This document shows positions 32,241-43,600 of a stretch of 64,000 bases of DNA, in pieces. Each line of letters starts with the position of its first letter. Position 1 is the first letter of the stretch. This DNA comes from Pseudevernia furfuracea. Taxonomy: Eukaryota; Ascomycota; Lecanoromycetes; Lecanorales; Parmeliaceae. Position numbers and translations under genes: made by a program. The DNA is taken from the NCBI GenBank assembly GCA_022315425.1, contig JAIUPT010000041.1:2232001-2296000 (forward strand), read 5' to 3'. Below the pieces are notes generated by a model. That model did not search any database, was not told the DNA's origin, and saw nothing but the letters and a program-made list of their open reading frames with translations.

Positions 32241-33220
32241 GAATAAGGATCGATTTCGTTGTGGTGGAGATTAAGTGTTCTGAATAAAGTCCTAATAACG
32301 GACGAAAAAGACTTACTTATATATTTAATCTTAGATAGCGCTGTATGGTTTTGACATTATTAACGATCAGAGTGTATAGCTGAGAAATGTAACATGAAGA
32401 ATTCAAAGGCGCAGTGATGCAGCAGCTAACTCAAACACAACATTCGTCACACTGTCAACACAGTGATATCTCAGTCTGACACGCTGCTTTGTCGTGTAAT
32501 AAGAGTGAAGCTTTCAGCAGGAAAGAAACGCTCTGCTGTATTCTTGACCCCTATCAAAATCTTGAAAAATGCGACGTGATGATCAACAATGACAGAGTCG
32601 AATTCCAGTGGCCTTATTCATGGGCTTAACGGTGAGCCTCGATGAAGCGTCTATACATTTGTTGTATAAGAAAGATTTCGAGATGATATTCTATTGAGTC
32701 AGTGTTTCATTTAACGTCTACGACATAATAGATTGAAAATGCCGCATGTCTTTTCATTGAGTCAACGCTTGACCATGCTATGACGTCAACAGAGGAGCAG
32801 ATGCATCTTGCAATGAGTGATCGTTAGTAAGCAAGAACTGTGAAACGAGCATAGCGTTGTCGTCTATTCTTTAAAAGGGGTCGATGAAACCTCACAGAAT
32901 CAAGAGGCGATGCAGAGAAAATGTCTCACACACCAATAGATCTTGTGATCGTCACCACCTGGATCGTTATCTGATAGAATAAAAAAAGAAAAAGAAAAAG
33001 AAAAAGAATCACCGGCTGTACTTCGGCCCCGCCATCACCTGACTTACGTCATTGAGACACATAAAATCTTAGGGTTAGGGTTAGAATTGTGCGCCACCTT
33101 CAAAATCAATCTCTTAAAATAATAAAATAATAATAATCTCGGAAAAGGCAGATAGTTCAGATAGTTCAGATAGTTCTTACTTCACCTCAAAGCGACGACA
33201 CTCACTCACACAACGTTGAA
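32241..33220. other. Intergenic; short purine repeat and a degenerate telomere-like hexamer pair
   Basis: Carries an AAAAAG repeat tract at about 32,983-33,008 and TTAGGGTTAGGGTTAG at 33,069-33,084 (two and a half telomere units). No gene seen. Confidence 0.55.
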
Positions 33221-33706
33221 ATGGCTTCTTCAACTTCGCCAAGCCCTTCGCCGCCTCAAGTCCACGTGACCGTCTATCTCCCTCCCATTATCTCCTTCTC
33301 CAGCCCCGAGAAGTCTCAACTCGAGGTTCATCTCACACTACGGCACACTCATTTCATCATTATTCCCTTGAAACGAAGCAAACTATATCCCCTCCATCTT
33401 CAAATAGTTATTATTCTTATTCACGTCGTCAACGACAAATTCGAATATGTTTCCCACGTTAACTTCAAAGTGAGTCACTTATTTATATTAATCTTGACAC
33501 ACGAGTATAAAGAGAACTTCGTGGGCCTGCGATCGAAAGAGACGAGTATAGTGAAGGTGAATTTCAGATCGCATAACGAGTCGTATAATTACGACAAGAT
33601 GAAAAATGAGAGCATTAATCGATATCGATTTATTTTCCCCATTAATATGCAGTTTCTCAAGTCAGAAGAGGAGTATAAGATTGATTTTGAGTCGATAAAG
33701 AGTTAG
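33221..33706 (+). pseudogene. Hypothetical protein, probably decayed
   Basis: A 161-codon frame with a clean N-terminus (MASSTSPSPSPPQVHVTVYLPP) that ends at a TAG. Beyond it, sequence in the same frame resumes coding character (ESVEIVIKKRCKSRVKA) up to about 33,830 with further stops. Composition becomes AT-rich toward the 3' end, as in neighbouring RIP relics. The beta-rich middle (LEVHLTLRHTH..., YVSHVNFKVSH) and a motif like YKENFVGLRSKE are not assigned to a family. Probably a 200-residue fungal-specific protein with a nonsense change, although a shorter real protein cannot be excluded. Confidence 0.45.
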
Positions 33707-33839
33707 AAATATATAATTAAGAATTTGAAGAATGTTATTGAAGAGAATAAAAGTGAAGGAAAGTGAAAGGCTGCGAAAGAGAGTGTCGAGATTGTGATTA
33801 AGAAGAGATGCAAGTCTCGCGTGAAGGCTTAAGAGATAT

Positions 33840-34165
33840 TAATGAAATTGCTTTGTAAAGGCGATGTCTATGAGAGTGATAGAGTTTGTACAATGTTTTC
33901 GTCCACGACATATTCTGTGCTCCGCCAACACCAGATCAGAAGCTCTTCCTTTCATCATCAGCCTTGATATATACGATCTTCGAGGCTCAGTGATCGCATT
34001 GTTTGAAAGAATATGATATTCGCTGCATAATTTGCCTTCTATTAGTTCGATCATGATTATCTCATATATACCTTATGATAATATTAACAAGAGTATGTTC
34101 ATGAAACTCGCTGAATCAATAGTCCGCTATCAATCCACGTTTCCTCGTGACTATCTTAATTCACT
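33840..34165. other. AT-rich spacer, nothing recognised
   Basis: Lies between two decayed genes, and no feature was recognised in it. Confidence 0.4.
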
Positions 34166-34960
34166 TCAATCGTTCACATCAGTGAACTGCTGCGCCAACA
34201 TAATGTAGATCGGATAATTAACATCAATCGCAAATCTCGTAGAACAGGTCCCCGATTTCGCGCTTGAGTTGAAAGCCTGAATATCTAATATCTTTGTTAT
34301 ATTCACGATACCGAGATTGTACTTCGGCTCCAAGCACGTATTCGCTATAAGCAGAAAGATCTGATTTATATATCTTACGTAAGACGGTGATAACGCTTCG
34401 CCTTTCGGCAATCAAAATTCCAGCGTGCAGTTCCCGTCTGCATTGTTAAACACTCAGTTATTCGTTGCAGACGTGTCATAGACGCCAGTCATTTTGTAAC
34501 ACAGAGAGATCATTTCGTTCTCGTAGGTCGTGATGTTAAGTACTTGGAGACTGCTGCTGATATTACAATAGTGATAACTAACGCCGTAGGTGCTTACATT
34601 GATAAAAGCTGTGCTGATAATGACGACACTCTCTTTGTAAGTCGAGACGCTATTCGCAGAAGCGGCGACCTGATTGACTGAATCGCAAGAGTTCGATAAT
34701 GAATTATTAAGTGTGTCTGAGCTGATCCCGATGCTATTTTGATAGCCTACTAATAAGGCTTCGATGGCCGCGACTGCTGTAACGCTCGAAGCGGCGTGGG
34801 CGGCCTCGGTGAGCTGCGACGGAATAATAGGCAATGAGGGGACTTCTTATAAAGACTCAAATACAGAGTCAAGGGCGGAGATGTCTGCGGGGGATACGTA
34901 GATTGTGGAGAGAAGCGCGAAGAGAAAGAATAATAGACTCAGAAGAAGCTGTATTCTCAG
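34166..34960 (-). pseudogene. Secreted protein pseudogene
   Basis: On the minus strand a strong hydrophobic leader (LLLSLLFFLFALLSTIYVS) near 34,950-34,890 is followed by ADISALDSVFESL, a TAA, then IIPSQLTEAAHAASSVTAVAAIEALL... and NITTYENEMISLCYKMTGVYD. Next are TGA, NADGNCTLEF, TGA and KGEALSPSYVRYINQIFLL...NTCLEPKYNLGIVNI. All parts are in one frame, so the gene was a ~260-residue secreted Asn/Ser-rich protein with at least three in-frame stops (two TGA, consistent with CGA or TGG to TGA). The original ATG is not preserved. Family unknown. Confidence 0.6.
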
Positions 34961-35249
34961 CAGAACTTGTGAATTTTAGATTATACTGAAGCGATAGACT
35001 AAATACAGAGATAACGATAGAGAGGACTAATACAAGCTGTTACTATTGAATATCAGACTTATGAAAGGACGTAGGTCGTCAATAAATCAAGAAATATAAG
35101 AAATATAAGAGTATAAGACATATGAAAAGGCAGCAGAAGAGGATATACTTCAAAGTTCAGAACAGATAAAGCTGTCGCGTTTGAGAAAAGTGATTATTTC
35201 TCATCGCGATCAGACATTTCATCAATTACGGCTCTTTCATAACACTAAT

Positions 35250-37660
35250 ATCACTAGATCAACGTCGTTATAGATCTTTCGTCTAGTGACTCTGGTGTTA
35301 TTAGTACTTTCTTCAAAGATGTACTGCGACTCGAGATTTTCGAACTCAAAGAAGATCACTTTAGTGTTATTAATATTTCTAAAATCTTCAGAAGAATCAC
35401 TTCTGGAGTTATCACCAAAGCAGACATGGAATTGGTCAATGATATGGTTCACGAGTATATGAACAATCCGCGCTTCGTCACGCTGGTGGTTATTCTCGCT
35501 AACGTCGATATCGCGACCTAAGAAATCCTCGAGAAAGCTGAGGAGATGAACTCGGACGGGATCAGGACTCTTGAGGTGTTGATCAAGTCAGATTTGGTTG
35601 ATAAAGGGGCGAAAATGAATGTGATCGACTTAGTCTAGGATAGAAAGCATCAACTTAGACTGGGCTAACACATTCTTCGCAACGCAGATTAGATCGAGCT
35701 CGGGAAGACAGTAACTCAACGTTAAAGTATCGAAAGAGTCTTTCTCGAGAAGTGTTAGTTATGAAACGTGTTAGACAAAGAAAAGATAGGTATTGACGCC
35801 TTTCGTACCCGCATACAGAAAATTCTCACAGACAATATACGTCGCGGTTTTCTTAAGGTATGAATTCTATCATCTCGAAGACTTTTATAATAACATGCAT
35901 GTTGTAGATGAAGAGTGAGATTAATCAAAAATTGAAAGTCTGTTAATAGAATTTGAAGAATCTGAGTTCGAAACGATAAAACACGGCAGAACAGAGTCAA
36001 TACTCATAAGCATCGCTATAAAGTTTCAAAAATTGTTTATAGAAGTCTTATTGTCTAATTATAAACGTATCGACGTATTTGAAATTAAGTCGACGCTTCG
36101 ACTTATAATCGCTATGATTAATCGCAGCGATTAGATGTCGAAAAGATCGCGACAAAGAAATATATCTTTCGCTTTGACTTTAGCGATGATCGTTAAGAAC
36201 TTGCTGAGCAATCGCAAAATTCTTAATACGACGTTATATAGAATCTGAGCTTCGCTAACATAAATCTAAATCATTATTCTAAAGATACAATTAGAACACG
36301 TTACTTCTATAGTCATTTAGATCTAAAAGACGTTATATATGAGAATATTAACGTGTGCGAATCAAATAATAAAAGCATTTAAGCTTGACTGAAGAAGATG
36401 TATCGCAACGTTCGAGACTTTAAAATCGACACGTTAAACTCTTCTCTTTTAGCAGTAACTATAAAGCGTCAAGTCGTGAAGTAAAGAAGTTTAGTTCTTG
36501 AATATATTACGAATATAACAATAAAGATTTATACTTTCGTTATCGATCTCTTATTTATAATTTACTTAATTAAAAGAATTCGAAGCGAGATTATATTCTT
36601 ACTTATAGATAATTTAGTAAATTAATAAAAGTCGATAATATTACACGTGAAGTTTCTATTAAAGATAGAGTTTAATAAGACTTTAATAACACTAAATTAC
36701 TATTTTAATAATAGTTTAAAAAAATAATAAGTATAGTTTCGTAATATTAACTTTATCGACGAATCGAAAAAATAAAAATATGTTAGCTCGAGACGCATTT
36801 TACGTAAAAAAATTATAAAAGTTACGAAACTTATATCTCTATTTCTAAACTAACTTTGCGTAACTCTAGTTGCTTAAAACGATTTTAATACATTTAACAC
36901 ATTTAATAACTCTTAAAAAATCAATTTTCTTATTCTTTAATATTATATCTATATATAAATATATAGTTATATAATATCGCGCTAATATAGCGTCGTATCT
37001 TATACGTATAAAAAAATTATAAATCGATATAATTTATTATTTATAAATTTCTAACGTAACTATAATGCTCTATATATATTAAGCGAATTATTCGAAACTT
37101 TGAACACTTAACAATTTTGATAAGAGAATATATTCGATAACGAGTATAGCTTTTAATAGTTTCGAAATAACTTTTAATAAAAAAAATACGTACTATACGC
37201 AAAATACGCAAAATGCGAAATGCGTAACTCTACAATTCTCGCGCGAGTTCTCGATTCGTCGATACTCTAATTAACTTATAGTAATACTTAGTCGTTAGTA
37301 TCGAATATCTAGTCGTTAATATCGAATATACGTGAATATATAAAGCAGAACACTTACGAATTACTTATATAATAAAGTCGTTAGATTAGACGATATTATT
37401 CTTAATTATTTTATAAGTAACGTCGATCACGCAATATAATATCTTTATAATATCTTACACGTATATTATAAAGTTACTCGCAAACGATTTATTGACTCTC
37501 TGCGTATATAAGCGATCGATTACTTTCTAATTACTAAATTATAAACGTCGTTAAAGCTATTCTCGTTAGTCTTGATAATTAAAATAATATTTACTTAGTT
37601 AAAAGAGATAATAAAAGAAAACTTATCGCTTAAAAGAAGACGAATATAACTTAAAAAGAA
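35250..37660 (+). pseudogene. Dynamin-family GTPase pseudogene, heavily RIP-mutated
   Basis: Conceptual + strand translation retains fungal dynamin-like protein order. GTPase domain: EDHFSVINISKIFR (G3 region, originally D-x-P-G), GVITKADMELVNDMVHEYM, ILANVDIAT, then RTLEVLIKSDLVDKGA (G4, normally TKxD). Stalk: DKEKIGIDAFRTRIQKIL, then MKSEINQKLKVC after an apparent intron (GTATGA...TTGTAG, about 35,857-35,908), and FKIDTLNSSLLAVTIKRQ. A GED-like end follows at about 37,380-37,640: VVRLDDIILNYF...YYKVTRKRFIDSLRI. More than 20 stops are scattered throughout, and mutation density rises toward the 3' end. Fungal proteins of this type are cytosolic GTPases acting on membranes; subtelomeric copies are often accessory. 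The first ~60 codons with the P-loop were not found. Confidence 0.8.
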
Positions 37661-38330
37661 GAATATAAAATTAAAGAAGAGCAAAAATATTCTTTATTAA
37701 ATTAATTTTATTGAATTTTAAACGCTTCGATCGAAAGCTTATTATTAAAGTTATAAGTATTAAATTTAAGATTAATAATGTAAAGAACTAAGTATTAACT
37801 ACGTTAAATTATTATTAGAAGTAGCGATATTTCTATCGAATAATATAATATTAAATATATAATTTATCTTTAGAAGTCTCTATAATTTTTCTTCTAGATC
37901 ACGCTTAACAATATAATTAACTAGTTTAAGATTAAAGACTTTGTTCTATAATAATAATAACATTAACACTTAATTTGCGAGCTTGATTTTCTTTATTATA
38001 ATAGTCGCAATTGACTCGTAGTTTATCTCTTTTCGTTTTCTCTACGCTATATGCTCTCTGCGTAGATTATTCGTCTCTTAATTAAGTCTCTTTGAATTCA
38101 AAGAAAGTTTTAAATAGTCGTAGTCTTCTTATATTTTTCTTTTATAGAGATCTCGTAGATCGCGCGTATAGAAGTTTTATTATCTCTTCTTCTATATCAA
38201 AAATCTTATTATATCTTCTTAACTCTTATATTATATAACTCTTCAACGATCTTCTTATTCTTAGATACGATTTCTTTCTTTATTAGTTTCGAAGTCTATT
38301 TCTTTAAATCTTTACTAGATTTCGTTACTT
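37661..38330. other. AT-rich RIP-mutated DNA, nothing recognised
   Basis: AT-rich with stops in all frames and no coding similarity seen. Confidence 0.45.
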
Positions 38331-41240
38331 TTATCTTTATAAGAATCGATATAATTTATAATGTTAGCATTATAACGCAGATTAGCAGATCTTTCTTACG
38401 TAAATAAGAATATTATTATATTTATAATAAGAATAGATTCATAGAGTACGAGAAGCTCTAGAATTCGTGAGCGATAAATTTATTAACTTATATTGATTAT
38501 AATCGCGCATATAACAAAGTCTTTTTAAGTGCTTGCTTCAAATGCTCGTAATTCTTTAAAAGATTTATAACGTGACTATATTAAAGAGTAATCGTATCGT
38601 AACAAAAAAGCTTATTTAGCGTGTTACGTCTTCATCGACAATGATATAAAACGTTATATTCTTAATTTTCGAAAGAAGCGTTAATATCGATCTTATACTC
38701 TCGACGTTTATCGTAATGTGAGATATAAACGCTTAATTGTTAATAGAAAATATCGCAAGCTAATAATAGCGACGTATTGATAATATATGCTAACAAGATT
38801 ATGTTTAGAAAAGAGAATTAAGAAAATATTAAAATAGACTATTAATATATTATATATTATAATCTATCATATTTTCGTTTCTCGTTCGAGACACTAAACT
38901 CTAATCTTATACTCTTATCTATTCGATTCGCACGTCGTCTACGACTCACTTAATCGACGATAATATCTTATTTAAGTATCTTTATCTGTCGCTAGTTATA
39001 TAAAGTTATTTATAAAGTATTAATATTTATAAATAACTATATCTATATAAATATCGTGCGTATATAAACATATTAACTCTTTTTATATCTCACTTATCGT
39101 TTTATAAACGAACTTATTAATAATAGTCGAATCGTTATACGCGTCGTCTAAATTCGCTCGCATTGATCTACGAATATTTTAAGAACGTCTTATAATAATT
39201 ATTCGATTTAGAAGTCGCAGAGATCATATAACTATCTTATTTATAATTGACGACTAAAGTATTCGATAATTATCACACGACTAATATAAGATCGAATGTG
39301 CGAAGATCGCTTAGAGAGTCACAACTACTTATCGAAGTGAATAGTCTAATAGAGAAGCTAAGACTAGAGTTGACATCGAAGAAGAAAATAATTAAAAGAG
39401 ATGTTTAATAGAAGAGCTAAGATTTGAGATCTTCGCGATTAGAGAAAAGATTAATATAAGAAGTCTAGTAAGAAATATAAGATTAGAGATTATCGTCGAC
39501 TGAAAATTGCTCGATATCGATAGTCTAATCGTAGAACTAAGATTATAATATATAATAAAAAGTCTACGCTTAACGAGTGAGTGTGATATAAAAAGAACTA
39601 CTTTTAAAGTTTTTATACTTATAAGATCTTTCGAATAAATCGATAAAAGAGCGAAAATCTAAAGAAATCAAAGAAAGAAAAGTGATAAACTTAAGATATA
39701 ATCATTAAAATCTTTCTTAGCTTATATGATATATTCGATGCTCTTTCGCAGAGAGATAATTACTTCGTATAACTTTAGAAGTATATTAAGATTCTAATGA
39801 CTAAGTTCTATATCAATATTTATTAATATATTATCGATATCGAGTTTAAGAATTTCGACTAATATATCTAATATCGAATTAGAGAACGTGATAGAGCGTT
39901 CGTCGATCGCAGTAGAATCTCTAATTAAGAGAGATTTGATTTCATTAAACGAAGCAAGTCTTCGAATTAAATAATTTTTATCGTTCTTATATTATTATTA
40001 AGAGCGTTAGCGAACAATTCGCGATTACACGACGAAACTTTGAAATATATCTTATCGCACTTACTTCTTATCGACTAGACTCTTTAATAAGAGTAATAGA
40101 ATTCTCTCTTCGAAGCGCTAAATTATTATAAATTAAGACTTTTCGTTTCTTCTTTAGTTATAAACTTTTTTAATTATTTAATTTCTTTATCGTTTTCGTT
40201 ATATCTATTTAAAAGATCTCTTAACGATAATTATATCTTCGTTCGCGAAAGTTATATTCGAGAATATTAGATTTAAAATACGATTAAAGACTCGCGAACT
40301 CGATCGAGAGACTTACTTAAATATTATATCACGAGATAATATCTTCGTCGTCTTCGAATTTGTTTAAAGAAAGAGACTCGAATACTTTTACGTTATTTTA
40401 TAAAAATCGAAAAATCGAAACTAAGCGAATCTTTTACGAAATCTAAAAAGCTACTCTTTTATCTTAGAGATATTTAGCTCGTTTCGTAACATAGAGAATA
40501 TCTAAGCTATACGAAGTTAGAGAAGTCTATCAAATAAGACGCTAATGCTAGATCGATAATATAGTTAAAACTAAGTAGATCTCGAGAGCGATAAGAATAT
40601 AAATTAATTAATATATGTCTTAAGTCTCTTAAAATATCTATATCGTCGATAAGATCGAGCTTGCGAACGACTTGAGACGATAAGACTAATACTTTTATCG
40701 CGACTTCGTTTAATATATAAAACTATATAGACGTAGAATATTCGATAAGATCTAAAGCTAATAATATCTTTATTAACGCTTAAGTATTAAAAACAATAAT
40801 CGCGATCGAACTTCGCTTTCTTCTCTTTCTTAATAAATTCACGTTACTTACTAATAAGTCGTTGATGAGAGCGAGATTCGTGATATATATCGACGATATT
40901 CTTTAACTTAACGTAGAGAGGTTTGAAGAGATAAAGTTAGTCTTTACCCTCGTGAACCGTTCTCGACGTCGAGCGCACTCTCGAATCTGAACTAAAGAGA
41001 GCTTTGTGACTAAATTTAATACGACGATAAGTAATAACTTGTCTTTCGTATCGCGTCGACGATCGATAAATTTGTTTTGAATCTTGTCTTTCGTTTTATT
41101 ATATAAACTCGTAAACTCGTTCTATTCTATATCTAGCAAATAAGCATTATAATACGATTCGTTATTATTAACAAGCTGAGATAAAGTATAAGACTATAAG
41201 ATCGAAGACGTTGCGTCTAACGCTAACTCGTAATCAGTAT
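38330..41240 (+). mobile_element. Probable non-LTR (LINE, Tad-like) retroelement relic
   Basis: RIP-wrecked. The best signal is at about 40,790-41,060 on the + strand, where one frame reads LLFLNKFTLLTNKSLMRARFVIYIDDIL followed by RSRRRAHSRI and NNLSFVSRRR. The order (PxSPxLFLF-like block, x-I/F-V-D-D box, then a WARTHGxxF/xxFxRRR-like block) fits the reverse transcriptase of fungal LINEs better than LTR elements. Near 38,530 a CFKC block could be a decayed zinc knuckle of ORF1. Coordinates are approximate and boundaries are not seen. Confidence 0.4.
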
Positions 41241-41880
41241 ATATAAAAGAATAAGGTAGGGCTGAGCTAAAATACCTTAAATTTGTATGTGCAGCCAATG
41301 ATAAATTCTATCTGATTTCCTCCTTCGGTTAGCGCCCGTATAGCGTCTTTTAGGCCTTCCGAGCGCCCTCATCAAAAAATTTGGTGAGACCTTTTCGCAA
41401 CTTCAATTATTTTATGCCCTCTGCATATAATTTCTTCAAACTTTCATCAATTATAGAGCTCAACTTGCGCATTCCAACGCTGCAAAAATTATTAAATTTG
41501 GTCTATTATTGATAAAGTAAAGTAGAATTCAAATATCGCTGCCCGATCGCTTACTTCTTGGCGAATGCGCGGCCTCGAAAAAAATTGTGCGTACAAGTCT
41601 TATATTTTGAATAACTTTTTACTTTTCTATTACTTTTTTGAGATTTTTTTTTTAATTGTGAAGACTTATTTGCGCTATTCAGAGAATCAAGAATTTTTGA
41701 AATCGGTCTTATAGTTATTAATAGATTGTAAGTTGAAGGTTTTTAGCGTTGACGAACTAGGTGTTCGATATATTTTTTAGTAGTGAAATTTTTCCATGTA
41801 GTGGTAAAATGATAAAACGATTAAATTTGTAAATTTGTAAATTGTAGGATTCGAATCCGAGCTGCGTCAAAAAAATAAAA
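41241..41880 (+). other. Unmutated island inside RIP-mutated DNA
   Basis: Composition changes abruptly at about 41,240. CA, TG and GC-containing words return (TGTGCAGCCAATG, CGCCCGTATAGCGTC, TTGGCGAATGCGCGGCC) for about 640 nt, then the sequence ends in an A-rich tail (AAAAATAAAAATAAAAAT from about 41,869). No coding frame. Could be a short interspersed element or a unique segment too short for RIP. Confidence 0.5.
41800..41868 (+). ncRNA. tRNA-derived sequence (SINE-like, degenerate)
   Basis: TAGTGGTAAAATGATAAAA resembles a tRNA D-arm with an A box. GGATTCGAATCC, 46 nt downstream, is a B-box/T-loop sequence. An A-rich tail follows at once. Acceptor and T stems do not pair well, so this is not a functional tRNA. 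A pol III-derived retroelement end is the likeliest reading. Confidence 0.35.
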
Positions 41881-43600
41881 ATAAAAATAAATTAAAAATA
41901 CAAAAAATAAAATAAATTAATTAAATTAAATCGTAAATCGTATTATAATAATCTTAAAAAAAAAAGTAGAAAAAAAGCTATTTAAAATATTAATCAAATT
42001 TAATTTTTTCTAAAAGAGTTTTTTCTTTTTTTTACGACTTAAGTCTTAAGTTAATTTAGATTAATTTTAATATCGTATCACGAATTTAATTCGTGAGCCT
42101 ATACTTGTAATATATAAAATATTTAAGCTTAAATTAAATAATAATTTTTAGAATCGATTAATTAACGTAATGTTATTTGAGATTATATCGCGTATAGTTT
42201 AACATAAAAGTACGAAACTAAAATATAAAGTATAATTAGTTATCAAGTAAATAGATTTATATAATTAACGTACTTTACTTAAGTTATAATTAATAAAATA
42301 ATTTATTATTATATAGCAATAGATAAGTCGTAAAGAAGATAAGAGATACAAAATATAAAAATATTTATTAATAACACTGCGAAGCTACGTCTTATAAAAA
42401 TTCTAATTCACGTTTTCAAAATAGAGCTTATTAATAAATCGTTCGTTACTATTTTTAATATCTCTCGTTTAGATTTAAAATATTTAAACACGTCTTATAA
42501 TTTATATCTTTTTTGAGAGAGTTATTATATCGAATATAAAATAAGATGTTTATATTCTATATTATCTTGTATCTTTTTAAGTAGTACTCTTTACTCTCTA
42601 TATCTCGACTTTATATATTTAAGCTTTTTTATTATCTTCGACTCGACGTTAACGTCGAACTTTCTTTCATTATAACTAAGTTAATTCTTATTCTAGCTAA
42701 GTAAGACTATTAGCTCGATAGAGATTAAAAAAATCTCGACGAGAGTGAACATAACGAAAGTATATACGAATATAAAGAGTTAAACGAATATATTTAATAT
42801 ATATAACGATCTTATAGAGAGTCAAAAAAATTATTATTCTTTAATTAAAGAAGTCTTAGTATTTTAAACGACTTAGAATATATATTAAATATATAGTTAA
42901 GATATTTATAATTAATAATAAAAATTAATATTTAGAGTATCTATTATTATTAATTTTTAAAAATAATTGCGATTCTATAAAAGTTAATATTAAAAAGTTC
43001 GTTAAGTGAATATATTTAATATATATAAAGATCTTATAAAGAGCGAAAATCGAATATATAAATAAGATATTAAATATATATATTTAATATATTTTATTAA
43101 GTTAATAAAGTATCGAAAAAAATATCGACTAGCGAAAAGTTTATCGAGAGTTAAACGTATATACTCGAGATATATAAGAATCTTATAAGAGATCAAAATC
43201 GAATACACTAATTATATACTAGTCTAACTCTCGTCGAGATTTTTTTAATCTCTATCGAGCTAAGTCTCGAGCTAAGTAAAGCGTATTTATATATCTTATA
43301 ATTAGAATAGATTATTACAATAATTATTTGCTTTTAAGTCGATTATATTATTTATAAGAAAGATATAAGACGTAAACGCGTATTATATCAAGTACTTATA
43401 AAGAAGTACTATCTTCTACTTTATTAATAAGTTTTATAACTTCTTTACTTTTATCTTATCGATAATCAATTCGAGTCTATTTTAAACTCTCGATTATCTC
43501 TTCGAGAGTCGTATCTCGATTTTTTAAATCTTGTTATTACTATTAAGATCTTGATATCTAAGAATATAAATAATAATTACTAACTATAGTTGTCTCGAAA
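41881..43600. other. RIP-mutated AT-rich DNA containing a TIR element
   Basis: No coding relic recognised before the PKS ketosynthase begins near 43,610. Includes three short direct repeats (GATCTTATA-AGAG context) at about 42,803, 43,031 and 43,172 within the TIR element. Confidence 0.5.
42711..43262. mobile_element. 552-nt element with perfect 36-nt terminal inverted repeats
   Basis: 42,711-42,746 (beginning TAGCTCGATAGAG) and 43,227-43,262 are perfect reverse complements over 36 nt in DNA where almost everything else is degraded. The ends begin and finish with TA, compatible with a TA target site (Tc1/mariner-type MITE). No transposase. Inner sequence does not extend the inverted repeat. 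Confidence 0.65.

Noticed and set aside
41840..41870. tRNA gene on the minus strand at the B-box-like sequence
   Set aside because: GGATTCGAATCC is itself palindromic, so it reads the same on both strands, but only the + strand has an A-box-like D-arm upstream at the right distance.
43002..43208. Tyr/Ile-rich 68-codon frame on the minus strand
   Set aside because: Pure consequence of AT-rich TATA repeats inside the TIR element.
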